Counted from the first letter of the stretch, positions 37,581 through 46,617 are shown. The stretch is DNA of 64,000 nt from Limnohabitans sp. 2KL-51 (GCF_003063645.1 NZ_NESJ01000009.1:124001-188000); one strand, 5' to 3'. The notes: generated by a model not told the origin, from the letters alone. Numbers and translations are program-made.

Positions 37581-38642
37581 TCAAACCCTCTCGCCGCCGA
37601 ACAAACTCACCAGCTTGGCCACCTCGGCGCTCATGCCCATGGTCTTGAGGCGGATGTGGGGGTGTGCCGTGGCAAACACGCGGAACACCTCGTCCACAAA
37701 GGCTTGACCCACATGGACCACGCCCTCGAAATCGAGGATCACGGTCTTGAACTGGGTGGCCCGGTTCATCACCCATTTGGCTTGCGAACGCGACACCAGC
37801 TCGCTGCTCAGCTGAGCCAAGCGAACCGGAATTTCTGTGGTGTGAAAAGCCTCGCCGGGCTCGGCATCGCCCACGTTGTTTGACTCAAAATATTTGAAGT
37901 AAACATCATTGGCTACGCGTTGGCTGTCCAGCGCAATCGCCATGCGCACCACCGTTTGCGCCTGTGCGGGTTTGAGCTGTGCGTTGGCATCGATCCAGTC
38001 AAAAACAGGCAAAGGGGCGCTGGCCTCATTCAGGTCGAAACGCAAACCATGCGACTCGATGGCAAAGCCATCCATCATGCGCGACGACACAAAAATACCC
38101 ATGCCGGAGTGGCCTGCTGGCGCGGTGGTGTACTTGCCTTTGGCCAACTCCAAAATGGCCAAGCGAGGGTCAAACAAATCCGCCGCTTTAGCGATCTTGC
38201 GGAAAATCCCCTCGCCGTCATCGCCCACCAGCATCTGCAGTTGCCCGCCCTGCGCATGCACGCCCATCACCACATTCTGACCACTGGAATGGTCGAGAGC
38301 GTTGTTCAGCATTTCGGTGAAAGCCGTGTAGGCCAGGTTTTTGACGTTGCCCGGCAAATCCGCCAGCAAAGCCGCCAAATGCTGCTCCCACACCACCATC
38401 TCGCCACCACGTCGCGCGATCTGGTCAAGGGGTTCAACGCGCAACCAAAAGCGCTTGTCGCCCAAGCTGTAGGTTTGCCGGGTGCCCGTGCCGTGGCGAT
38501 GCAAGTAACCGGCATCGGCCAACTTCTTGATGCGCCTCGAAACCGCTACCCGCGTCAAGCCTGTTTGTTCGGTTGCAGCGCTGGCCATGGTCCCGCCTTG
38601 GGTCGCGCAGCCCAAGATGATTGCATCGTTGATGTCCAGCAT
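37581..38642 (-). CDS. Winged-helix / GHKL ATPase / STAS-like (DUF4325) three-domain regulator
   Basis: A 353-residue protein with three parts. A winged helix (about 1-62: TRVAVSRRIKKLADAGYLHRHG) is followed by a GHKL-type ATPase (about 85-210) with N-box AFTEMLNNALDHS, G1 GDDGEGI and G2 GHSGMGIFVSSRMMDGF. A STAS-like DUF4325 domain ends the chain (about 275-353: AKWVMNRATQFKTVILDFEGV). No His-kinase dimerisation helix or phospho-His is seen, so it is like an anti-sigma-kinase and its antagonist fused to a DNA-binding head. ATG 38642 has GGAG seven bases upstream; a TTG at 38654 is less likely. Direct repeats overlap its start region. Confidence 0.8.
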   Translation of the reverse strand: MLDINDAIILGCATQGGTMASAATEQTGLTRVAVSRRIKKLADAGYLHRHGTGTRQTYSLGDKRFWLRVEPLDQIARRGGEMVVWEQHLAALLADLPGNVKNLAYTAFTEMLNNALDHSSGQNVVMGVHAQGGQLQMLVGDDGEGIFRKIAKAADLFDPRLAILELAKGKYTTAPAGHSGMGIFVSSRMMDGFAIESHGLRFDLNEASAPLPVFDWIDANAQLKPAQAQTVVRMAIALDSQRVANDVYFKYFESNNVGDAEPGEAFHTTEIPVRLAQLSSELVSRSQAKWVMNRATQFKTVILDFEGVVHVGQAFVDEVFRVFATAHPHIRLKTMGMSAEVAKLVSLFGGERV

Positions 38643-38694
38643 TTGTATCTCCAATTAATCTTTTGAAGATATTTATTGTATATCTCAATTTAAT
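38641..38694. promoter_or_regulatory. Direct repeats overlapping the start of the three-domain regulator
   Basis: ATTTGTATCTCCAATTAAT (38641-38659) and ATTGTATATCTCAATTTAAT (38675-38694) share a TTGTAT..CTC.AATTAAT core, with TTG 33 bases apart (about three helix turns). Between them ATCTT-TTG-AAGAT (38658-38670) is a perfect inverted repeat. The block is AT-rich and covers the ribosome-binding site of the minus-strand gene, so autoregulation by its winged helix is a fair guess. Confidence 0.45.
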
Positions 38695-38816
38695 TTATTG
38701 AATACAAAAATCATTAACCAATGCTTTAAGCCCAGGGTGCAACCCGCGCAGACAAGCACAGGCATGGGGGTCCAACACTCCTCCTTACAATTCTCGCATT
38801 GAAATAGGAACACCCC

Positions 38817-39590
38817 ATGAACACGACCGCTGGCTTGGAAGCCGAAGACTTTGACACCCTGGACAACATCCTGGACGACCTGCGCGAGCGCTTTGAAGAA
38901 ACGCCGCAGTGGGAGTTTTGCGAGGGCTTCATGGCGGCGCTGGTATGCTGCCGCCGCGCCATTCCCGACAGCGAGTGGCTCCCAATGTTGCTGGGCGTTG
39001 ATGAGGGAGAGGATGGCGGCAGCTTTGCCGACGACGCCCAGCGCCAGCAGTTCATGGCTTTGTGGCAGCGCCGTTTTGACGAAATCAAGCTGGCCCTGGA
39101 CACCCCGGTGGAAGCGCTGGACGACGACAAGGCTTACGCACCCGAAGTGATGGATGTGCGCGGCGCGATTGCGTCATTGCCCCCAGAAGAACGCGAAGAA
39201 ATCGAGGACAGCGAGATTCCATCCTTTGCGCAGGTTTGGGCCTTGGGCTTCATGTTCGCGGTGGAAAACTGGCCAAACGAATGGGCTACCCCCAAGGACA
39301 AGGACGCGGCCAAGTGGTACGACCTGTCGCTTGAATCGGTCGTGGCCTTGACCGAAGACGACACCGATGTGCCCACCCTGTCGGCACTGTCTGAAGATGG
39401 CCCACCCAGCGTGAGCGAAAACCGCCTGAACGCCTATGGCGAGGCGCTGTGGGCGGTGTATGACCTGCGCGAGATCTGGTGCAACATCGGACCGCGAGTG
39501 GCGCAGGTCATCAAGACTGCGACACCCGGGCGCAACGATGCTTGCAGCTGCGGGAGCGGGAAAAAGTACAAGAAGTGTTGCGGGGCTTGA
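38817..39590 (+). CDS. YecA/UPF0149 family protein with C-terminal SEC-C zinc motif
   Basis: A 257-residue acidic, helical protein of the UPF0149 (YgfB/YecA) family: WEFCEGFMAALVCCRR and WALGFMFAVENWP are family blocks. It ends with the SEC-C zinc-binding motif NDACSCGSGKKYKKCCG. YecA-type proteins have been linked to SecA and the ribosome; the exact role here is unknown. AGGA lies seven bases before the ATG. It is divergent from the three-domain regulator. Confidence 0.88.
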   Translation: MNTTAGLEAEDFDTLDNILDDLRERFEETPQWEFCEGFMAALVCCRRAIPDSEWLPMLLGVDEGEDGGSFADDAQRQQFMALWQRRFDEIKLALDTPVEALDDDKAYAPEVMDVRGAIASLPPEEREEIEDSEIPSFAQVWALGFMFAVENWPNEWATPKDKDAAKWYDLSLESVVALTEDDTDVPTLSALSEDGPPSVSENRLNAYGEALWAVYDLREIWCNIGPRVAQVIKTATPGRNDACSCGSGKKYKKCCGA

Positions 39591-39611
39591 GGCCGCCGCA
39601 AACCAGTAATC

Positions 39612-40583
39612 TCAAACCATCCACTTCGCCAGGGCCTCGCTGGTGGCCTCGGGTAATTCTTCGGGAATGAAGTGGCCAGAAGGCATGACCTGACCGGCCA
39701 CATGTCCCGCGCATTGCGCCTGCCACAACTCAACAGGTTTGAACATGCGGTTGACCACCCCGCGATCCCCCCAAAGCACCAGTGTGTCGCAGGCGATTTT
39801 GTCGCCCCGCGCCCGGCCTTCGCGGTCGTGCTGCAGGTCGATGCCCGCGCTGGCGCGGTAGTCTTCGGCTGCGCTGTGGATGGCGGCGGACCAGCCCTTG
39901 TCATTGAGCGCCAGGTTGCAAAAGACGCGCTCGTATTCGGCCAGAGCCTCGACCTCGATGTAGCCCAGACCTTGGCTGCCCCAGCCGCCGAGCTTGGCGT
40001 GCAGATAGGCCTTGGGGTTGCCGCCGATCATGAACTCGGGCAGCGGTGCGGGCTGCGTCAGGTGGAACCAGTGGTAGTAGGCCTGCGCAAAGGCGAAGTA
40101 TGGGTCGGCCACCGGGCCTGACACTTCAGGTGTTTTGCCCCACAGACCGCTGTACATGTCAAAGGTGGGCGCGATGTCGATCACGCACAACTTTTTGACG
40201 CGGGCGGCATGGTCCACAGCCAAGCGATGCGCCACGCGACCACCCCGGTCATGACCACACAAAAAGAAGTTACCCACGCCCAGCGCGTTGAGAAGACCCA
40301 CCACTTCTTGCGCCATGGCGCGTTTGCTGTAGTGCGCGTGCTCGGCGTCGCCCACGGCGTGCGACGAATCGCCGTAGCCCCGCAGGTCGGGCATGACCAG
40401 GCGGTAACGACCGCGCAAGTTTTGCGCGACGCGGTGCCACATGACATGGGTTTGCGGAAAGCCGTGGAGCAGCACCATCACCGGCAAGTGCGCTTGCGCA
40501 GCCCAATCGGCCGATTGCCGAAAGCAAACGGGCAAACCCGCTACGGTGAGCGTTTGCCGCTCAAAGCCATCAAACCAGGCCAT
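39612..40583 (-). CDS. Alpha/beta hydrolase closely resembling fluoroacetate (haloacetate) dehalogenase
   Basis: A 323-residue hydrolase. The residues that define fluoroacetate dehalogenase are all visible: oxyanion motif LHGFPQTH, nucleophile Asp112 in GHDRGGR with carboxylate-binding Arg113 and Arg116, Asp136 in VIDIAPT, halide-pocket His171-Trp172 in YYHWF, the Tyr in AEDYRAS, and the catalytic His in GHFIPEE. An insertion of about 14 residues (SGLWGKTPEVSGPV region) lies between VIDIAPT and YYHWF, so the substrate pocket entrance may be larger. Its ATG shares one base with the stop of the TctC gene, so it is last in the catabolic operon. True substrate unknown; other hydrolases share this fold. 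Confidence 0.8.
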   Translation of the reverse strand: MAWFDGFERQTLTVAGLPVCFRQSADWAAQAHLPVMVLLHGFPQTHVMWHRVAQNLRGRYRLVMPDLRGYGDSSHAVGDAEHAHYSKRAMAQEVVGLLNALGVGNFFLCGHDRGGRVAHRLAVDHAARVKKLCVIDIAPTFDMYSGLWGKTPEVSGPVADPYFAFAQAYYHWFHLTQPAPLPEFMIGGNPKAYLHAKLGGWGSQGLGYIEVEALAEYERVFCNLALNDKGWSAAIHSAAEDYRASAGIDLQHDREGRARGDKIACDTLVLWGDRGVVNRMFKPVELWQAQCAGHVAGQVMPSGHFIPEELPEATSEALAKWMV

Positions 40584-41605
40584 CAGTCCACCTTGGCGCC
40601 CGATGCCTTGACAACATCGGCCCACTTCTTGTGCTCGCGGTCAATGTGCTCGGCAAATTGCGCGGGCGTGTTGCCGCTGGGGATCGCACCCAGCGTCGCC
40701 AAGCGCTCTTTCATGGCAGGGCTCGCCAACGATTTGGCAACCTCTTGCTGGATACGGCTGACCACATCGGCAGGCGTCCCGGCAGGGGCCAACAAACCAA
40801 ACCAGCTGCTGGCCTCAAAACCTTTGAGCCCGGCGGCCTCTTCCACGGTGGGCAGTTCGGGCATGGCCGCAGAACGCTGGCTGCTGGTCACCGCCAGGGC
40901 TTTGAGTTTGCCCCCTTTGATCAGCGGAATAGCAGAGGGCAGGTTGTCAAACATCACGTCCATGTTGCCGCCGGATAAATCCAGCAGGGCTGGGGCAGAA
41001 CCCCGGTAAGGAATGTGGGCCATGAAAGTGCCGGTCTGAGATTTGAACAACTCACCAGCCAAATGGATGGAGGTGCCATTGCCGCTGGAGGCCATGTTCA
41101 GCTTGCCGGGGTTGGCTTTGGCGTACTTGATGAAATCGTTGACGGTGTTGATCTTGTTGGCCGCCGCTTTTTCGGCGTTGATCACCATCACATTGGGCAC
41201 CCCCGCCACCAAGGTGATCGGCACGAAGTCCTTGATCGGATCGTAGGGCAGCTTGCTGTAAAGGGCGCGGTTGATGCCGTGTGTGCCCACAGTGCCCATG
41301 AGCAGGGTGTAGCCATCACCAGGTGACTTGGACACTTGATCGGCACCCAAGTTGCCGCCTGCGCCGCCCTTGTTTTCGATCACGAAGGATTGACCAAACG
41401 CTTTGCTCAGATCTGGCGCAATGGCGCGGGCCAGGATGTCGGTGGTGCCGCCGGCTGCGAAGGGCACGACGATTTTGACGGGTTTGCTAGGCCAGGCGGT
41501 TTGCGCCCAGGCTGCAGACGTGGTCAACAAAAGAACAGCGGCAGCCATGCCCAAGACAGGGCGGCGGGCGAGTGAACGTGAAAGTGTGCGGGTGATTTGC
41601 CTCAT
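40583..41605 (-). CDS. Bug/TctC-type periplasmic binding protein
   Basis: A 340-residue binding protein of the tripartite tricarboxylate transporter family, hugely expanded in Burkholderiales. The signal peptide is cut near AWAQ (about residue 31-35), then [26 protein letters not shown] and [13 protein letters not shown], the usual ligand-loop block. No TctA or TctB membrane genes are next to it, as is typical of Bug orphans. ATG 41605 gives a good signal peptide. It likely binds a carboxylate related to the pathway of its neighbours. Confidence 0.92.
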   Translation of the reverse strand: MRQITRTLSRSLARRPVLGMAAAVLLLTTSAAWAQTAWPSKPVKIVVPFAAGGTTDILARAIAPDLSKAFGQSFVIENKGGAGGNLGADQVSKSPGDGYTLLMGTVGTHGINRALYSKLPYDPIKDFVPITLVAGVPNVMVINAEKAAANKINTVNDFIKYAKANPGKLNMASSGNGTSIHLAGELFKSQTGTFMAHIPYRGSAPALLDLSGGNMDVMFDNLPSAIPLIKGGKLKALAVTSSQRSAAMPELPTVEEAAGLKGFEASSWFGLLAPAGTPADVVSRIQQEVAKSLASPAMKERLATLGAIPSGNTPAQFAEHIDREHKKWADVVKASGAKVD

Positions 41606-41690
41606 AGGTATCTCCTTGTTTTGATGGATCAAATGATGATGCCACGCAGGCCCGCAAACCCGGTCGCACAAGCGAAGAAAGACGGCGTTT

Positions 41691-43265
41691 TTAAGGGTTT
41701 GTCCCGGTCAAAAGGGTCTGCAAGACGGGCTTTTGCACCTTGCCCAAAGCGCTTTTGGGCAGGCTGTCCATGAACACCACGCGGCGCGGCAACTTGAAGC
41801 GGGCGATGCGCGACTGCAGGTGTTGCAGCACAGCTTCGGCGCTCAATGCTTGCCCTGCGGCGTCGGGGCTGCGCACCAACACGGCCACAGGCACTTCGCC
41901 CCAGCGGGCATCGGCCACGCCGACCACCGCGTTGTCGGCCACGCCGGGCAAGGTGACGAGCTGGTTTTCTATTTCGGCCGGGTAGATGTTTTCACCGCCG
42001 GAGATGATCATGTCTTTGCTGCGGCCCACGATGGTGATGCAACCGTCTTCGGCGCGCTGGCCCAGATCGCCAGAATGGAACCAGCCGTTTTGCAGGCCCG
42101 TGTTGAATTCGCCGTCAGCACGCCAGTAGCCGCGCATCAGGTTGGCGGCACGGATGCAGACTTCGCCCGTTTCACCGGGGCCAACTTCCTGCCCTTGGGC
42201 GTCGATGAGTTTGACCTGCGCTTGCGGGTGCGGCCAGCCTGAAGCGCCCACGCGGGACATGGCCTCGGGCAGGCGCAGCACGATGGACACAGGGCCCGTC
42301 TCGGTGGTGCCATAGACCTGACCGACGGGCACACCGCGTGCGTGCAAGGTTTCGAGGTAAGTCATAGGCACGGTGGACGAGCCGGTCATGATGCCGCGCA
42401 GGCAAGCCAGCGACGTCTCGGCCCAGCGCGGGTGTTCAAACACGGCACGCATGGTGGCGGGCACCAAGAGCGACAACGTGGGACGGCTCGTGTTCATTTC
42501 ATCCAGCCAAGCCGTCGGGTCAAAGCGCGGATGCAAGACCACCTCCACCCCGGCCAGCATCGCTGGCAGGGTCTGGATGCACAGGCCGCCCACATGGAAC
42601 ATGGGCAGCGTGGACAGCACTTTGTCGCCCGGTGAGTTGTTGTGCGCCCCTTTACGGCTAAAGTCGTGCGCCCAGGCACTGGCGCGGGCATTGGCGAGCA
42701 GCGCCGCTTGCGTGTGCACCGCCCCCTTGGGCACGCCCGTGGTGCCCGAGGTGTAGACCAGCAGCAGCGGCAGCTCGCTGTGGACTGCGGGCAGCGGCAA
42801 TCCGCGTGGCGAGGCGGTGGCGATCAATGTGTCGTGGTGGGTGCATTGCAGATCCATGGCGTGCAGTGCCTGCGCCGTGTCGGCATGGTGGCTGTCGTGC
42901 ACCAGCAGGCGCGGCTGGGCGTCCTGCATGACCTGCTGCAACTCGGGCACCGCCAGCCGAAAGTTCAGCGGCAAAAAGACCGCGCCCAAACGGGCACAAG
43001 CCACCAGCGTGACCAGCTGAAGCTCGTGGTTGAAACCGAGCCAGGCCACGCGGTCACCCGGCTGCACGCCCCAAGTCGATTGCAGGTGCGCGGTCACGCG
43101 CTTCACGCGCCGCCAGAACTTGGCGAAGTCGTAGGCGAAGGTGCTGTCACCGGTCTGGGTGGCCTTGCGCTCATCGCCCCGGAAGGTCATGGCAGGCTGC
43201 GTACCGCAGTCCTGCGCCAGCTGAGCAAAGCGGGCCGCGAGGGGGCTGGTCTCTGGGGCTTGCAT
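41691..43265 (-). CDS. AMP-forming acyl-CoA synthetase/ligase
   Basis: A 524-residue ANL-superfamily enzyme that activates a carboxylic acid to its CoA thioester. Motifs are [15 protein letters not shown] (P-loop), [29 protein letters not shown], and the C-terminal catalytic Lys in [10 protein letters not shown]. The start at 43265 shares one base with the stop of the upstream gene; the longer open frame overlaps that gene. The acid is unknown; context (ring-cleavage dioxygenase, hydrolases, TctC) suggests an aromatic or short-chain acid. Confidence 0.9.
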   Translation of the reverse strand: MQAPETSPLAARFAQLAQDCGTQPAMTFRGDERKATQTGDSTFAYDFAKFWRRVKRVTAHLQSTWGVQPGDRVAWLGFNHELQLVTLVACARLGAVFLPLNFRLAVPELQQVMQDAQPRLLVHDSHHADTAQALHAMDLQCTHHDTLIATASPRGLPLPAVHSELPLLLVYTSGTTGVPKGAVHTQAALLANARASAWAHDFSRKGAHNNSPGDKVLSTLPMFHVGGLCIQTLPAMLAGVEVVLHPRFDPTAWLDEMNTSRPTLSLLVPATMRAVFEHPRWAETSLACLRGIMTGSSTVPMTYLETLHARGVPVGQVYGTTETGPVSIVLRLPEAMSRVGASGWPHPQAQVKLIDAQGQEVGPGETGEVCIRAANLMRGYWRADGEFNTGLQNGWFHSGDLGQRAEDGCITIVGRSKDMIISGGENIYPAEIENQLVTLPGVADNAVVGVADARWGEVPVAVLVRSPDAAGQALSAEAVLQHLQSRIARFKLPRRVVFMDSLPKSALGKVQKPVLQTLLTGTNP

Positions 43266-44545
43266 CACTCGTCTTTTTCGCCGGGTTCGTACAGGGCTTC
43301 GCGGCCAATGCGGTCCATGCACAGCTCGGCTGTCCAGGGCAACATGAGCGAACCGCAACGTGCATCGCGGTACAGGCGCTCCAGCGGCAGGCTTTTGAGC
43401 ATGGATTGGCCGCCGCAGGTGCGAATGGCCAAGCGGGCGATGTCTTGCGCGTTTTCCATGATGGTGTACTGCGCGGCATAGGCACGCAGGCGGGTGGACT
43501 TGGACGGGTCGACCTTCGCGTCTTCAATGGCACGCAAGAACAAGTTCCGGGTTTGTTCGAGTTTGATGAACATCTCAGCCAAGGCGATCTGCTTGGTCGC
43601 AAACTGGCGGCGCTTGACGGGACCCGTGCCCGGAATTTCGCCACGCAAATAAGCCACCGTGAAGTCGTAAGCCGCTTGCGCGATGCCCATGTAGGTGGGC
43701 GAGAGCGTCATGAACATGTGTGGCCAGCGGCTGGCGGCCTGAAAGTACAGGCCCTGCGGCATGAGCGCCGCGTCGTCGGGCACGAACACGTCTTTGAAAA
43801 TCAAATTGCGAGACACGGTGGCGCGCATGCCCAGCGGGTCCCAATCGCCTTCGATCGTCAGGCCCGGCGCGGTGCGGGGTATGGCCAGGTACAAGGTGTC
43901 GCGGCGTGAGAGATCAGCGCCCTCTTTTTTCTCGGTGCACAGCACGCCAAAGTAATCGGCAGCGTCGGACAACGATGCGAAGATTTTTTTGCCATTGACC
44001 TTCCAGCCGCCATCGACCTTGACGGCGAGGGTCCCGAAGGGCTGCGCACCTGACGCTGCTGCACCGCCTTCCGAGAAAGGTTGTGCATAAATCGCACCGT
44101 CTTTCACCACGCGGGCAAAGTGCGTGGCCTGGTGCGTGCGGTGGATGGCGCGCTGCTCGGGCGTCATCTCCAGGTCTTCAGACAACAAACCGCTCCAGAG
44201 CATGGTGCAAACGTGCATGTTGAAGGTGAGCGCGGTGGCGCCGCAATAGCGACCGATCTCGGCCGAGACCATGGCATAGGTGGCGTAATCGGCACCCTGG
44301 CCGCCATGCGCTTCAGGCACGCACAGCGCCAGCAGGCCCGAGTCACGCATGTCGTCGTAGTTGGCAAACGGGAACTGCGCGTCGCGGTCGAGTTGCGCGG
44401 CACGCGGAGCGAACTTCTCGCGGCCGAGTTGCCGGGCCAGCGCCATCAGCTTTTGCTGCTTGTCGGTCAGGGGGTAGTCGTCGCCACAAATCGGCATGAT
44501 GTTGGTCATGACATCTGGTTGAGGGGGGGCTGGTACGTCGGTCAT
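43265..44545 (-). CDS. Acyl-CoA-dehydrogenase-fold flavoprotein lacking the usual catalytic Glu
   Basis: A 426-residue protein with the whole acyl-CoA dehydrogenase layout: N-terminal helices (about 25-150), a beta domain (GWKVNGKKIFAS, GLTIEGDWDPLGMRATVSRNLIF) and C-terminal helices with RQFATKQIALAEM and RLYRDARCG. The catalytic Glu of medium-chain type enzymes (before GTA near the C-terminus) is replaced: the stretch reads MLPWTAEL. The alternative Glu of the isovaleryl type is not seen in the PHMFMTLSPTYMG helix either. It may therefore be a flavin monooxygenase of this fold fed by the flavin reductase at 46.6 kb, or use another base. It overlaps its neighbours on both sides. Confidence 0.85.
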   Translation of the reverse strand: MTDVPAPPQPDVMTNIMPICGDDYPLTDKQQKLMALARQLGREKFAPRAAQLDRDAQFPFANYDDMRDSGLLALCVPEAHGGQGADYATYAMVSAEIGRYCGATALTFNMHVCTMLWSGLLSEDLEMTPEQRAIHRTHQATHFARVVKDGAIYAQPFSEGGAAASGAQPFGTLAVKVDGGWKVNGKKIFASLSDAADYFGVLCTEKKEGADLSRRDTLYLAIPRTAPGLTIEGDWDPLGMRATVSRNLIFKDVFVPDDAALMPQGLYFQAASRWPHMFMTLSPTYMGIAQAAYDFTVAYLRGEIPGTGPVKRRQFATKQIALAEMFIKLEQTRNLFLRAIEDAKVDPSKSTRLRAYAAQYTIMENAQDIARLAIRTCGGQSMLKSLPLERLYRDARCGSLMLPWTAELCMDRIGREALYEPGEKDE

Positions 44546-45339
44546 GGTTGCATGTCCTTCAAGAATTTTTCGAGTTCGGCGTTGAACGCCTCGGGCTGTT
44601 CGTAATGCAGCAAATGCCCTGCCCCGGCCAGACAGGCGTAGCGCGCACCGGGGATCTTTTGCGCCATCTTTTCCATCACGGTGGGCGGTGCGGTACGGTC
44701 ATGTTCTGCGGCCAGGCACAACACGGGCACGGTGATGGTGGGCAGAGCGACGCGTTGCTCAAACTGCACCAGCGCATGCAGCGCGGCGCGGTAAGTGTTG
44801 GGCGGCACTGCGGCCATGCTTTGGTGCGCAGACTTCAAATTAGAGGGGTTCGAGTGGGCTGCATCGCCACCGGGTGCGGCCATGGTGGGGATCAGCTTGT
44901 CGGCGATGTCGCCCATGGTTTTGCCCGCTTCCAGTGGGGCCAAGCGCTGCGCCAAAAACTGCTTTTGAAAATCACCATCGCTGTTGCCAAAAGCCGGACT
45001 GCTGGCGGCCAGCAGCAGGCCACGGATGCGCTCTGGCTTTTGCGTCCAGGCTTGCAGGGCGACCATGGCCCCCATGCTGTGGCCTACCAACACGGCTTGG
45101 TCGATGTGCGCCACGTCCAGCATCTGCCAGAGGGCTTGCGCCAGGTGCGCGAAGTCATAGGGGGTGACCATGGGGCTGTCGCCATAACCGGGCATGTCCC
45201 AGGCCAAGCTGCGCCAGCCCAGAGCGGCCACATGCGCTTGTTGCGCTGCCCAGCCCTGCCTGCCACCGCCCACGCCATGCAGGAACACCACAACGGCCTC
45301 GCCACAAGGCCCCGCATCCGTAAAAGCTGGTGTATTCAC
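44542..45339 (-). CDS. Alpha/beta hydrolase (candidate N-formylmaleamate deformylase-like)
   Basis: A 265-residue alpha/beta hydrolase: oxyanion loop FLHGVGGGRQGW, nucleophile Ser in VLVGHSMGAMVAL, and His in LAGAGHLLHYE. The start is a GTG at 45339, preceded by GGAGG five bases away; longer upstream reading crosses an inverted repeat. It sits directly after the NicX-like dioxygenase gene, the place that the deformylase NicD takes in nicotinate-degrading Pseudomonas, but sequence alone cannot separate NicD from other hydrolases. It overlaps the next gene by four bases. Confidence 0.75.
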   Translation of the reverse strand: MNTPAFTDAGPCGEAVVVFLHGVGGGRQGWAAQQAHVAALGWRSLAWDMPGYGDSPMVTPYDFAHLAQALWQMLDVAHIDQAVLVGHSMGAMVALQAWTQKPERIRGLLLAASSPAFGNSDGDFQKQFLAQRLAPLEAGKTMGDIADKLIPTMAAPGGDAAHSNPSNLKSAHQSMAAVPPNTYRAALHALVQFEQRVALPTITVPVLCLAAEHDRTAPPTVMEKMAQKIPGARYACLAGAGHLLHYEQPEAFNAELEKFLKDMQP

Positions 45340-45358
45340 GCGGACCTCCGGGTGTCTT

Positions 45359-45379
45359 GTCGGACTCTGCGAGTCCGAC
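45359..45379. repeat. Perfect 9-3-9 inverted repeat
   Basis: GTCGGACTC, TGC, GAGTCCGAC, followed by CTACAAAAAAGC. It lies in the 97-base gap between the dioxygenase and hydrolase genes of the operon. It resembles short dispersed palindromes (with GTAGGTCGGACT ends) found between genes in Comamonadaceae; it could form a strong hairpin within the transcript. Confidence 0.6.
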
Positions 45380-45436
45380 CTACAAAAAAGCGCCAGTCTG
45401 ATCGGGCCCGAGGCTGACAAATGGCAAACAGGGCGC

Positions 45437-46522
45437 TCATGCCAGCGCCGCGCTCACGACTTGGCCTGCATCGACCACCACCGTGTCGTCGAGCCGGATG
45501 GTGCAGCCGCGCATGGGCAGGTCAAAGTGGCCCAGCGTGTGGCGGCCCGCAACTTCGTTGGCCCCGGTCGAATACAAAAAGTTGCCCGCAAAGGCCCGCA
45601 GCTCGGTGCCGTTGCAGTCGCGCTTGTCATAGAACGCCATGGCGTCCCAACGCGCCGCCGGGTTCAGGCCAAAGCCCACATGCGAGACCGCATAAGCGGC
45701 GCGGTGGCCCTCGGCGTCTTCCCAGGCTTTCCAGTAGCCGCGCATCATGTCCACGTCCACGCCCTGCCCCTCGATGGCGACCACGCTGTCGCTCTCGATG
45801 GTCAGGCGGATCGTGTCGCGCAAATAGCTTTTGAAGGTCAGGTTCACATCACCCGGGGCCATGACCAGCGTGCCGTTGACACTGCCTGCGGCCGGGAAAG
45901 CCAGCGCCAGCCCGGCAGGCCAGTGCGACACCATGCCTGGCTTGGGGCAAAAGCCCCACACACCACCGACCACCGCTTGCTTGTCGCCATGTTTCAGGTT
46001 CACCCGCAAATCGGTGCCTGCGGCAGACGTGACGTGCATTTGTTGCGCAGCACGGAGCTTCTTCATGGCGGCACGCACCACACCTTCGAGCGCCGGATCG
46101 GGCACGGTGCGTTCCAAAATTTCAGGATGCTCATTCGACACCATCAACAGACGCGGCATGTGCCCGTCCACGCCCTTCATGATGGCCGGCAACTCGGGCG
46201 CGTGCAGCAGGCCTTCGACAGTGCAGTCCACCACCATGTCGGCGCGTGCCAATGCAGCCACCACCGGGCCGAGTTGCTGAATAGCGTCGCTGGCTCCTGT
46301 GGAGCGCACGGGCGCTGGTGCTGTCAATGCGGGAGTGGTCAAAGTCACCTCGAACACGCGGGCGCCCATGGCCTCCAGCGCGAGGCGGGCCAAGTCCACG
46401 TTGACCCGACGTGATTGGGTTTCGGCCAGAATCGCCACCACCTCACCGGGCTGCACCTTGCACAACGTGAAGGTGCGGGTAAAGGCCGCGAGCCACCTGT
46501 TTTCGATTCGTTCCACCAGCAT
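45437..46522 (-). CDS. 2,5-dihydroxypyridine 5,6-dioxygenase-like ring-cleaving enzyme (NicX family)
   Basis: A 361-residue protein of the fold shared by M29-type aminopeptidases and NicX. It matches NicX block by block: SHWPAGLALAFP, GTLVMAPGDVNLTFKSYLRD, SHVGFGLNPAARWDAMAFYD, RAFAGNFLYSTG and GHFDLPMRG. The three iron ligands of NicX are in place as His281, His332 and Asp334. NicX opens 2,5-dihydroxypyridine to N-formylmaleamate. ATG 46522 has AAGGAG six bases upstream. It is first in the minus-strand catabolic operon, opposite a flavin reductase and a MarR regulator. The substrate may be another hydroxylated N-heteroaromatic. Confidence 0.82.
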   Translation of the reverse strand: MLVERIENRWLAAFTRTFTLCKVQPGEVVAILAETQSRRVNVDLARLALEAMGARVFEVTLTTPALTAPAPVRSTGASDAIQQLGPVVAALARADMVVDCTVEGLLHAPELPAIMKGVDGHMPRLLMVSNEHPEILERTVPDPALEGVVRAAMKKLRAAQQMHVTSAAGTDLRVNLKHGDKQAVVGGVWGFCPKPGMVSHWPAGLALAFPAAGSVNGTLVMAPGDVNLTFKSYLRDTIRLTIESDSVVAIEGQGVDVDMMRGYWKAWEDAEGHRAAYAVSHVGFGLNPAARWDAMAFYDKRDCNGTELRAFAGNFLYSTGANEVAGRHTLGHFDLPMRGCTIRLDDTVVVDAGQVVSAALA

Positions 46523-46565
46523 GCTTGTCTCCTTGGCCTGCAGCTCTGAACGGTTCACCTGCAGA

Positions 46566-46596
46566 CATGAATGGTCAGTTTATATGAAAATTCATG
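46566..46596. promoter_or_regulatory. Palindromic operator region between divergent catabolic genes
   Basis: CATGAAT (46566-46572) and ATTCATG (46590-46596) form an inverted repeat across 17 bases, and ATGAAAATTCAT (46584-46595) is a perfect inner palindrome. The region lies between the NicX-like gene and the flavin reductase-marR pair, where a MarR repressor would be expected to bind. Confidence 0.5.
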
Positions 46597-46617
46597 CAAT
46601 TCAACTATCATCCACCT

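Noticed and set aside
45437..46522. Plain M29 leucyl aminopeptidase
   Set aside because: The fold is shared, but the block order and the His-His-Asp iron ligands match NicX, and the neighbours are catabolic.
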